Made by a program: the position numbers and the translations under genes
The notes under the pieces: generated by a model
What the model was told of the DNA's origin: nothing
Seen by the model: only the letters and a program-made list of their open reading frames with translations
Databases searched by the model: none
Origin: Deinococci bacterium
GTDB taxonomy: Bacteria > Deinococcota > Deinococci > Deinococcales > Trueperaceae
Length of the DNA: 32,727 bases
Assembly: GCA_030149325.1 (NCBI GenBank)
Contig: JASBRS010000101.1
Span: 1 to 32,727 of the forward strand
Direction: 5' to 3'
In this document: positions 1 through 7,700 of the stretch, one piece after another
Layout of the letters: each line of letters begins with the position of its first letter
Numbering within the stretch: the stretch's first letter is position 1

Positions 1-167
1 GCGTCGGTCACCGCACGGCCCAGGTCGACGAGCTCGAACCCCAGCTCGTCGGCGAGGCCGGCGAGCCCGTCGAGGCTGCGCCGCGCGGCCGCGGCGCCGT
101 CGCCCTTGAAGGCCGGCCGGATCACCGAGACGAACCCGATGCGGGGACGGACTCTCGGTTCGTTCAT
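1..167 (-). CDS. Possible sugar isomerase (L-fucose isomerase-like), N-terminal fragment
   Basis: Only the first 55 residues lie in the window; the gene runs off the left edge. The start is the ATG at 167, with a purine-rich AAGGGGTG about 7 bases upstream and only 4 bases after the stop of the MalG-type permease, so it is the last visible gene of the sugar operon. The N-terminus (NEPRVRPRIGFVSVIRP) followed by an alternating helix/strand pattern resembles the Rossmann-like N-terminal domain of the L-fucose/L-arabinose isomerase family. A sugar isomerase would suit a sugar ABC operon. No catalytic residues are visible in the fragment, so the assignment rests on weak N-terminal resemblance plus context. 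Another sugar-metabolic or sugar-binding Rossmann protein is possible. Confidence 0.4.
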   Translation of the reverse strand, partial: MNEPRVRPRIGFVSVIRPAFKGDGAAAARRSLDGLAGLADELGFELVDLGRAVTD

Positions 168-171
168 GCGT

Positions 172-1104
172 TCACCCCTTGACACCCCCGGCCGTGAGGC
201 CACTGATGATGCGCTGCTGGAAGGAGAGGATCAGGACCACCAGGGGCACGATGCCCAGGGTCACGGCGGCCGAGATGACGGCCCAGGGGAACGCGAACTC
301 GCCCTGGTAGAGGGTGATGCCGACCGGAACGGTGCGCATCGTGGTGGCGGTGTTGAAGGTCAGGGCCAGCAGGAACTCGTTCCACGAGTTGACGAAGGCG
401 ATGATGCCGGCCGTCACCATCCCCGGCGCCGACAGCGGCGCCACGATCCGGAACAGCGCGCCGACGCGCGTCGTGCCGTCCACCGTCGCCGCCGCCTCGA
501 GGTCGTCGGGGATCAGCTGGAAGAAGCTGGTCAGGATCAGGGTGGTGATCGGCAGGCTGAGGGCGACGTAGGGGATGATCAGGGCCCAGTAGGTGTTGAG
601 GAGGTTGGGCGTCATCACGCGGGTGGGCATGAACCCCCAGCCCATGGCGTGGAGGTAGGCGAAGAGCTGCGTCAGCCCCGGAACGTCGACCCCGACGAAC
701 AGCCGGTAGAGCGGCACCAGCATGACCAGGGCGGGGAACATGCTGGTCATGACGATGGCGGTGAGCACCGGCCGTCGGAAGCGCAGCCGCAGGCGCGCCA
801 GCGCGTACCCGGCCAGCGACGCGAACAGCACCGTGACGAGCGTCGCCACCAGGGAGACCACCGCGGAGTTCAGCAGGAAGCGGGCGAACGGGTTCTGCGT
901 GAACACGTCGACGTAGTTGTGCAGCGTGAAGTGGTGCGGCAGGTAGGTGATGGGGATGCGCGTGAGCTCGTTCTCGGTCTTGAACGAGGTGAGCAGCAGC
1001 CACACCGCCGGGAACAGCCCGTTGAGCACCATGAGGAGCAGTCCCAGGCGAACGAACACGTACCCGACGCGCCGCTTCGAGGTGGTGCCAGGTGCGCGCG
1101 TCAT
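172..1104 (-). CDS. Carbohydrate ABC transporter permease, MalG type
   Basis: This 310-residue inner-membrane protein forms half of the translocation channel of a sugar importer of the MalFGK type. A first membrane helix (about residues 15-35) precedes a periplasmic stretch (TENELTRIPITYLP) and five further helices. The cytoplasmic EAA loop that docks the ATPase is clear (DDLEAAATVDGTTRVGALF), as is the family ending with NSWNEFLLAL. The ATG at 1104 is chosen because it overlaps the stop of the upstream permease (ATGA, stop at 1101-1103); the longer reading from 1119 would add five residues inside that gene. No ATPase gene lies in the visible part of the operon, so a shared MsmK/MalK-type ATPase encoded elsewhere, or one beyond the left edge, must energise it. 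Confidence 0.93.
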   Translation of the reverse strand: MTRAPGTTSKRRVGYVFVRLGLLLMVLNGLFPAVWLLLTSFKTENELTRIPITYLPHHFTLHNYVDVFTQNPFARFLLNSAVVSLVATLVTVLFASLAGYALARLRLRFRRPVLTAIVMTSMFPALVMLVPLYRLFVGVDVPGLTQLFAYLHAMGWGFMPTRVMTPNLLNTYWALIIPYVALSLPITTLILTSFFQLIPDDLEAAATVDGTTRVGALFRIVAPLSAPGMVTAGIIAFVNSWNEFLLALTFNTATTMRTVPVGITLYQGEFAFPWAVISAAVTLGIVPLVVLILSFQQRIISGLTAGGVKG

Positions 1105-2222
1105 TCGGCGTAGATCCATCGCAGGTAGACGAGGGTGACGACCAGGCTGATCACGAACAGGATCACCGACAGGGCGGCGGCGTACCCGATGTTGAGGGCC
1201 AGGGTGGTGTTGTAGATGTACACCCCGAGCGTCTCGAGGCTACGCCCCGGCCCGCCCCGCGTCATCGCGAAGGGGATGTCGAAGGTCTGGATGGCGGTGA
1301 GGGAACGGAAGATCAGGGCCACCGCGATCGACGGCCTGAGGAGGGGCAGGGTGATGCGCGTGAAGCGCTGCCAGGCGTTGGCGCCATCGACCACCGCCGC
1401 CTCGTAGAGGCTGGCGTCGATCGACTGCAACCCCGCCAGCAGGATCAACCCCACGAACGACGAGGTCTTCCACACGATGGTGACGTTGACCGCCGCGATG
1501 GCCGGTGTCACGCGCGCCAGCCACAACGGCCCCTGGATGCCGAGGTGCCGCAGGACGTCGTTGACCACGCCGTACCGATCCTGGAACAACCAGGCGAAGG
1601 TGAGCCCGGCGAAGACGCGGGGCATCGCCCAGGGGAGCAGCAGGGCGACCCGGCCGAGCCAGCGCAGCCGGGACTCGACGTTGGCGAGCAGCGCCAACGG
1701 CAGCCCCATCGCGAACGAGCCCACGACGCTCACGACGATGATCAACAGGGTGATGGAGAACGAGTTCCAGAACCGCGGATCGCTCCAACTCCCGTCGGGG
1801 CCAGGGTGGAAACCCAAGACATAGACCGAGAGCAGCACCAGGAGGGCGGCGAGGACGACGCCGGAGAGGCGCGACAGCCATCTCCGGCGCACCGCCAGCA
1901 GCAGGGGCGCCAGCAGGGCCAGGCCGACCACGCGCACGACCAGCAGGTGGGTGGGGCTCCAGATCAGGCCCTCGCCCCACAGCATGCGGCGGAAGTTGTC
2001 GAGGCCGATGAAGGGCGTGCCTCGGAAGGGCTGGTTGAGCCGGTTGAAGTGGAGCGATTGCCACGCCACGGTGAGCATGGGATAGAGCATCACCGCCGCC
2101 AGCGTGAGCAGCGCGGGGAGCAGCAACAGCGTTCCGAGCTGCGCGTCGGAGAGATTGCCGGTACGCAACCGCTTGAAGAAGCCGGGTTTGCGATACGGCG
2201 TGGGTTCCGGAGCCATGGCCAT
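1101..2222 (-). CDS. Carbohydrate ABC transporter permease, MalF type, with an inserted helix pair
   Basis: This 373-residue partner permease of the MalG-type protein is identified by the N-terminal helix (LGTLLLLPALLTLAAVML, about 29-48), the phrase FIGLDNFRRM (71-80), the EAA loop (LYEAAVVDGANAWQRF, 272-287) and the C-terminal TRGGPGRSLETLGVYIY stretch. Relatives are usually near 300 residues. Here about 60 extra residues (roughly 84-145) between the IGLDNF motif and the FWNSF helix contain two additional hydrophobic segments (about 92-111 and 119-138) flanking a basic RRRWLSR turn. The start at 2222 (MAMAPEP) is a judgement; ATG 2216 is equally possible, and neither has a strong ribosome site. 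The open frame continues upstream to 2645, but that part is the shadow of the binding-protein gene. Confidence 0.92.
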   Translation of the reverse strand: MAMAPEPTPYRKPGFFKRLRTGNLSDAQLGTLLLLPALLTLAAVMLYPMLTVAWQSLHFNRLNQPFRGTPFIGLDNFRRMLWGEGLIWSPTHLLVVRVVGLALLAPLLLAVRRRWLSRLSGVVLAALLVLLSVYVLGFHPGPDGSWSDPRFWNSFSITLLIIVVSVVGSFAMGLPLALLANVESRLRWLGRVALLLPWAMPRVFAGLTFAWLFQDRYGVVNDVLRHLGIQGPLWLARVTPAIAAVNVTIVWKTSSFVGLILLAGLQSIDASLYEAAVVDGANAWQRFTRITLPLLRPSIAVALIFRSLTAIQTFDIPFAMTRGGPGRSLETLGVYIYNTTLALNIGYAAALSVILFVISLVVTLVYLRWIYAE

Positions 2223-2245
2223 GGTGAGATACCCGGGGCAAGATC

Positions 2246-2270
2246 GGGTGGGGCGCACCGCGCCCCACCC
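2246..2270. other. GC-rich hairpin between binding-protein and permease genes
   Basis: An 11-bp perfect inverted repeat (GGGTGGGGCGC / GCGCCCCACCC) encloses a 3-base loop in the 83-bp gap between the sugar-binding protein gene and the MalF-type permease. It has no T-run. A likely role is a partial terminator or 3'-end stabiliser that leaves more mRNA for the binding protein than for the permeases, as known from the malE-malF intergenic region of enteric bacteria. The role is inference. Confidence 0.6.
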
Positions 2271-2279
2271 ACGTTGCGT

Positions 2280-2304
2280 GTCGGGGGACGGATCCCCCCT
2301 CGAC
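2280..2304. other. Second hairpin immediately after the binding-protein stop codon
   Basis: An imperfect inverted repeat (GTC-GGGGG paired with CCCCC-GAC, one side carrying a small bulge) starts 2 bases beyond the stop of the minus-strand binding-protein gene. Together with the 2246-2270 hairpin it forms a tandem pair in the leader of the permease genes. Confidence 0.45.
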
Positions 2305-2305
2305 G

Positions 2306-3571
2306 CTACTGCGAGAGGATCCCCTGAAGACCCGTCTGCATCTTCTTCAGGGCCTGGTCGACGGTCAGGGACCGCGCGAAGAAGGCGTTCATGGTGGTCC
2401 GGATCAGGTCGCTGACATCGGGGTACAGCGGCGTGACCGGGCGGGGCCGGGCGTTGATGATGACGTCGTAGAAGTCGGCGTACTGCGGGGCGGCGGCCAG
2501 CACCGCGGGATCCTGGTAGAGCGCCTTGCGCGCCGGGATGTTGCTGGCCTTCACGGCGAGCGTGCGCTGACTGTTCTCGCTGGCCAGGAACTGCATGAGC
2601 TTGAAGGCGTCCTGCTTGTGCGCGCTGTACGGGTTCATGGCCCATTGCCAGCCGCCCACGCAGGTGGCCGAGCTGTGCCCGGGGAACGCCGGCAGCGGCG
2701 CCACGCCGACCTTGCCCTTGACGGCGCTATCGGCGTCGTTCTGGAAGTGCGCCCAGGCGTAGCCCCAGTTCAGCATGAAGACCACGTCGCCGGACTGGAA
2801 CATCTTGCGCGAGGTGTCGGTCGCCACCGAGGCGATGCCGGGGATGGTGATCCCGGAGGAGAGCGTCTCGTTGTACCAGTCCAGCGCCTGCTTGCCGGCG
2901 GCCGTATCGATGGTGATGTTGCCGTTGGCGTCGCGCCAGTTGCCGCCGGCCGTCCACAGCGCCTCGAGGAACGTGCAGTTGGTGCCCTCGATGGCGGCTC
3001 CCTGGTAGTTGAAGCCCTGGAGGTTGGGGTTGTTCTCCCCCTTCATGATCGTCAGGGCGTCGTTCTTGAGCTGCTCCCAGGTGGTCGGCGGCTTCAGGCC
3101 GTACTTGTCGAGCAGGTCCTTGCGGTAGTACAGGAACTGCGCGTCGGTGAAGGCCGGCAGGGCGTACAGCTTGCCGTCGACGGTGTCGGCGTTGACCGGA
3201 CCGGGCAGGAACGCCCCGAGGTAGGTCTTCATGGCGTCGGGGGACGCGAAGTAGCCGTCGAGCGGCTCCGCCCATCCGGATGCCGCGTACTGGGCAGGGC
3301 GGACGACGTCGATGAGCATCACGTCGATGGCCGACGACTTGCTGGTCAGCACCGTGCTCAGGTACTGCTGCTGCACGTCGCTGGTGGCTCCGCCGACCTC
3401 GAAGCTGGCGTGGATGCCGGGGTTCTCGGCGTTGAACTGGTCGAGGAGCGGACCGATCACGTCGGGGCGCTGCTGGCCGCCGATGAACACCTTGAGGTCC
3501 ACCTGGGCAGCGGCCGTCGCGAGCAGCGCGGCGAGGGTGAGGGCGAGAAGGGTTCGGGCGAGTCGTACCAT
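2306..3571 (-). CDS. Extracellular sugar-binding protein of ABC importer (MalE-like family 1)
   Basis: This 421-residue periplasmic receptor delivers a carbohydrate to the MalF/MalG-type permeases encoded next. A Sec signal peptide (VRLARTLLALTLAALLATAAAQ) ends around residue 22 with an AAA-Q cleavage site; there is no lipobox Cys, so it should be soluble. The mature part has the family landmarks: LKVFIGGQQRPDVIGPLLDQF, a hinge region LYALPAFTDAQFLYYRKDLL, then PPTTWEQLKNDAL, and QSGDVVFMLNWGYAW. The ATG at 3571 follows GGAGGT four bases upstream. It lies 47 bp after the LacI gene on the same strand, so both should share a transcript. The substrate cannot be named from sequence; a mono- or oligosaccharide is expected. 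Confidence 0.93.
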   Translation of the reverse strand: MVRLARTLLALTLAALLATAAAQVDLKVFIGGQQRPDVIGPLLDQFNAENPGIHASFEVGGATSDVQQQYLSTVLTSKSSAIDVMLIDVVRPAQYAASGWAEPLDGYFASPDAMKTYLGAFLPGPVNADTVDGKLYALPAFTDAQFLYYRKDLLDKYGLKPPTTWEQLKNDALTIMKGENNPNLQGFNYQGAAIEGTNCTFLEALWTAGGNWRDANGNITIDTAAGKQALDWYNETLSSGITIPGIASVATDTSRKMFQSGDVVFMLNWGYAWAHFQNDADSAVKGKVGVAPLPAFPGHSSATCVGGWQWAMNPYSAHKQDAFKLMQFLASENSQRTLAVKASNIPARKALYQDPAVLAAAPQYADFYDVIINARPRPVTPLYPDVSDLIRTTMNAFFARSLTVDQALKKMQTGLQGILSQ

Positions 3572-3618
3572 GTGTACCTCCAGGACGGGTCTCGAGCGTC
3601 GTGGCGTTCCGGGTTCGA

Positions 3619-4650
3619 TCAGGGTGCACCTCCGGACGGGACGTACGGGCCGGTGCTCTCCCGCACGACGAGCTGGGTGGCGAGCCGCACCGAGGCCACG
3701 GATTCGCCGGCCATCAGGGCCAGCAGGGCATCGAAGGCGATCTCGCCGAGGCGACGGGTGGGCTGGCGGACGCTGGTGAGGGCCGGGCTCGCGACCGCGG
3801 CCAGAGGGGTGTCGTCGAAGCCGATCACCGACACCTCGCCGGGGACGCACCGGCCGGCCTCCCGGAGCACGTCGAGCGCCCCCAGGGCCACCAGGTCGTT
3901 GTCGGCGATCAGGGCGCTGAAGGGCACGCCCCGCTCGATCAGGCGGCGGCAGGCGGCGGCGCCGCCCTCGCGGCTGTCGTCGGTGGGCACGAGCAGGCTG
4001 GCGTCGGCCTCCAGCCCGTAGGTCTCCAGGCCGCTGCGGAAGGCGCGGATGCGGCGCTCGGCGTAGCGCGAGCCGCGCGGCCCGCTGAGCAGCGCCACGC
4101 GGCGGTGTCCGAGCTGCTGCAGGTGGGCCAGCGCCTGCCAGACGCCCGCTCGCTCGTTGCTGCCGACGCTGACGACCTGGAGCGCACGGGGAGCGGCGTG
4201 GATGGCGACCACCGGGTAGCCGGCCTCGAGCAGGCGGTTCAGGCCGGGGACGTCGGCGTCGGTGATGCTCGAGCCGAGCACCAGCAGCCCGTCGACGCGA
4301 CCCTCGCGCAGCCACCCCGTGAAGTCGGGGTCGGGCGCGGTCGAGAGCAGCAGCGGGAAGCCCGCCTGCTCCGCCCGGCTCGAGACGCCGAGCAGCAGCT
4401 CGCTGAAGTAGGGGTTGGCGAAGACCAGCGCCGAGCTCCGCGGCAGCATCAGCCCCACCACCTGGGCGCGGCGCCGTGTGAGGGCGCGGGCCGCGGCGTT
4501 GGGACGGTAGCCGAGCTCGGCCGCCAGGGCGCGAACCCGCTCACGGGTGGCGGCCGCGATCTGGGGGTCGTCGCGCAGCGCACGGGAGACCGTCGAGCGG
4601 GCGAGCCCCAGTCGCTCAGAGAGGTCCTTCAACGTCGGCTTGCGCCTCAT
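3619..4650 (-). CDS. LacI-family transcriptional repressor
   Basis: This 343-residue regulator is the first gene of the sugar operon. The N-terminal helix-turn-helix (PTLKDLSERLGLARSTVSRAL) is followed by the minor-groove hinge helix YRPNAAARAL, then a periplasmic-binding-protein-like effector domain (QVVGLMLPRSSALVFANPYFSELL ... GVPFSALIADNDLVALGALDVL ... VSVIGFDDTPLAAVASPALTSV). These are complete family signatures, so it should bind a palindromic operator as a dimer and release it when a sugar binds. The ATG at 4650 is chosen; a TTG at 4653 directly precedes it. No good ribosome site is seen. A perfect palindrome 67 bp upstream (4717-4730) is the probable operator, implying autoregulation and control of the downstream transport genes. 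Confidence 0.94.
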   Translation of the reverse strand: MRRKPTLKDLSERLGLARSTVSRALRDDPQIAAATRERVRALAAELGYRPNAAARALTRRRAQVVGLMLPRSSALVFANPYFSELLLGVSSRAEQAGFPLLLSTAPDPDFTGWLREGRVDGLLVLGSSITDADVPGLNRLLEAGYPVVAIHAAPRALQVVSVGSNERAGVWQALAHLQQLGHRRVALLSGPRGSRYAERRIRAFRSGLETYGLEADASLLVPTDDSREGGAAACRRLIERGVPFSALIADNDLVALGALDVLREAGRCVPGEVSVIGFDDTPLAAVASPALTSVRQPTRRLGEIAFDALLALMAGESVASVRLATQLVVRESTGPYVPSGGAP

Positions 4651-4716
4651 CAAGACCCATCCGCTCCACCACCCCGGCTCGCGCAGATCGCGGGCCGGAG
4701 GCGCGGAAGCTCACCT

Positions 4717-4730
4717 CGCAACCGGTTGCG
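4717..4730. promoter_or_regulatory. Probable LacI-family operator
   Basis: CGCAACCGGTTGCG is a perfect 14-bp palindrome with a central CG, the typical shape of LacI/GalR-family operators. It sits between a -10-like box and the LacI gene, so a bound dimer would block initiation or early elongation. No second copy was noticed elsewhere in the operon. Confidence 0.7.
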
Positions 4731-4738
4731 GCAACGGT

Positions 4739-4744
4739 AGCATA
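4739..4744 (-). promoter_or_regulatory. Candidate -10 box of the lacI-sugar transport operon
   Basis: On the minus strand TATGCT lies 8 bases upstream of the palindrome, which would place the operator at about +2 to +15. A convincing -35 box at the correct distance is missing; the nearest TTGCGG (4757-4762) is only 12 bases away. The box is tentative. Confidence 0.35.
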
Positions 4745-4786
4745 GCGCCCTCGACCCCGCAAGCTCACCTGCCCCCGCCACCGGCT

Positions 4787-7700
4787 TCACACGGCGCGTT
4801 CGGCGTGGAGCCTCCGCAGGACCTCGTCGGGGGGAAGCGGCGGCGCGAACAGGAAGCCCTGGCCGTAGGCACAGCCCAGCTCGCGCAGCGTCGCCAGTTC
4901 CTCCTCGCGCTCGATCCCCTCCGCCACCGCATCGATGCCGAGCTGCGAAGCCAGCGCCAGGATACTGCGCACCACGGCCTGGCTGGCTTCGTCGTCGTCG
5001 ATGCCGCGGACGAAGGAGCCGTCGATCTTGAGCGAGTCGATGCGGAGCCCGTGCAGGTGCTTCAGCGAAGAGAAGCCCGTCCCGAAATCATCGACCTGGA
5101 CCAGGACCCCCAGGTCGCGCAGGCGGGCCAGCGCTTCGGCCGCCGCCTCGGGGTAGCTCATCAGGGCGTCCTCCCCGATCTCGAGCTTCAGCTGCGAGGC
5201 CGCGATCCCCGCCTCCTCCAGGGCAGCCCGGATGACGACCTCGACGTCGTCGAGAGCGAAGTGACGGGCCGAGATGTTGACGCTCAGCACCGGGACGGGA
5301 CGGTCGGGGAGCTCCCTCGACCACGCCGCGACCTGGCGGGCCGCCTCCCCCAGCACCCAGCGGTCGATGGTCACGATCAGGCCGGAGTCCTCGGCCAGCG
5401 GCACGAACTCCGACGGCGCCACCAGGCCGCGTTGCGGGTGGCGCCAGCGGACCAGCGCCTCGACCCCCACCAGCTCGCGTTCGGCCAGGCGGTAGATGGG
5501 TTGGTACTCCAGGAACAGCTCGCCGCGTTCGGCGGCGCGGTGGAGGCTGGTCTCGAGCTGCATCAGACCGAAGGCGCGGGCGTGCATGCCCTCGTCGAAG
5601 ACGGCGTAGCGCGCCTTGCCCGCCGCCTTGGCGCGGTACATGGCGATGTCGGCGTCCCGCAGCAGCTCCTCGGGCTCGTGGTAGGCGGGGGACGAGAAGG
5701 CGATGCCGATCGAGGCGCTGGTGAAGATATCGTGCCCCTGGAGGGTGAACGGCTCGGTCAGCGCGCTCTGGATGCGCGAGGCGGTGGTGGTGGCGTGCTC
5801 GGGGCCCTCGACGTCCTCGATGAGAACGCAGAACTCGTCGCCGCCGAGGCGCGCCACGGTGTCCGCCGCCCGCACGCAGGTCTTGAGGCGCGCCGAGAGC
5901 GCCTTCAGCAGCTCGTCCCCGGCGTTGTGGCCGAGGCTGTCGTTGACGACCTTGAAGCGATCGAGGTCGAGGAACAGCAGCGCGAAGTGCCAGCCCTCGT
6001 TGCGAGCGGCACGCGACAGGGCGTGCCGCATGCGGTCGAGCAACAGCGCGCGGTTGGGCAGCCCGGTGAGCTCGTCGAAGAGGGCGCCCCGGACCAGCCG
6101 CTCCTCGATGCGCTTGCGCTCGCTGATGTCGCGCGACGAGGTGACCAGGTTCACCACCTGCCCCTCGCCGTCGTAGACCGGCTGGGCCAGCGTCTCGATC
6201 CACACGTAGTGCCCGTCGGCGTGGCGCAGCCGGTAGCGCATGCGGACCGACGTCTGCCCCTCCACCAGCCGCTGTTCGGCGTTGGTCCGCACCACGTCGC
6301 GATCGTCGGGGTGCACTAGTTCGTAGGGGCTCGAGCCCACCAACGCCGTCGGATCGTAGCCGAGCACCGTCGACCACGACGGGCTCAGGTACTGGTAGGT
6401 GCCGTCCGGCGCGTGCAACCCGACCAGGTCCTGCATGTTCTCGGCCAGCAGCCGGAAGCGCTGCTCGCTGCTGCGTACGGCACCGTGCAGTTGGGCCCGC
6501 TCGACCGCGACGCCGAGCTGCTGCCCGACGGCACGCAGCAGACGACGGCCGTCGTCGGTGGCCGGAGCCTCGCCGCCCTCGGCCACCAGAACGCCCACCA
6601 CGGCGTCGCGGGCGACCAGCGGGACGACCGTGCGCCGCAGGCCGAGCACGGCCGCGTCCTGCGGCTCGTCCACCTCGCCCGGCGTCCGCCCGCGCAGAGC
6701 CACGCGATCGGCGACCTCACGCAGCGTCCTCAGCTCCTCGGCGGTGGTGTATCCCACCTGGTGCTGGAGGGCCATTTGGCCGTCCTGGAGCGCGAACATC
6801 CCCACCCGCTCGAAGCCCAGCACCTCGACGGCGGCCTCGGCGGCGGTCGCGAACACCGCCTGCACGTCGAGCTCGCCGGCGACGGCACCGCGCACGCGAT
6901 CGAGCAGCGTGAGCTGGGCCGTCTGGGCCTTGGCGGCGTCGTAGAGCTCGCGGTACTGCGCCGCCTGCGCCCGGCTCTGTTCGAGCAGCGCCAGACGGTC
7001 GAGGGCGTTGCCGCTGGCCAGCGCGATGGCCTCCAGGAAGCCGGCGTCGTCGCGCTCGAAGGAGCGCCCGCGGTCGCGGATCAGCGCGTTGAGCACGCCC
7101 ACCGTCTCCCCCGCCCCGTTGCGCAGCGGGGTGGCGATGAAGGCGGCGGGGCGCTCCAACCCGGCCGGAACGATCGCCTCGGCCAGGCCGTCGCCGCCCT
7201 GCGCCTGGAGGGTACGGCCGCTGTCAAGGGCCCGCCACACCAGCCCGCGGCCACGCGGGACCATGAGCTCGCCGACCGGGTAGGTGTTGCGGCCGGGCAG
7301 CGCCCGACTGCCGACCAGGCGCAGGGCGTCCGCGCCCTCGTCGATCAAGAACAGGTTGCAGACATCGGCGCGCGTCATCTCGAGGACGGCGAGCAGCGCC
7401 CGGCCGACCACGTCGCGACGGCGCGTGGCATCGCGCAGGGCCTCGCTGGTCGCCACCACGGCCTCGAGGCGGGCGAGCTGGAGCTCGCGCTGCTCGACGT
7501 CGTCCTGCCGGACCAGCGCCAGCTCGAGGGTACTGGCGAGCTGGGCGAGCATGTCGCCCAGTTGCGCGTCGAACGTCCGTGGCTCGTCGGCCACGAACAC
7601 GATCACGCCCCAGGGCCGGCCCCGCAGCAGGATCGGGTGGGCCGCGTAGGCGGGGACCGGTCCGTCGCCACGGCCGTCCTCCTCCATCACCGGTCCGAGG

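Noticed and set aside
4757-4762. TTGCGG as -35 box of the lacI promoter
   Set aside because: The spacing to TATGCT is only 12 bases. Pairing it with TACCGT at 17 bases gives a poor -10 box.
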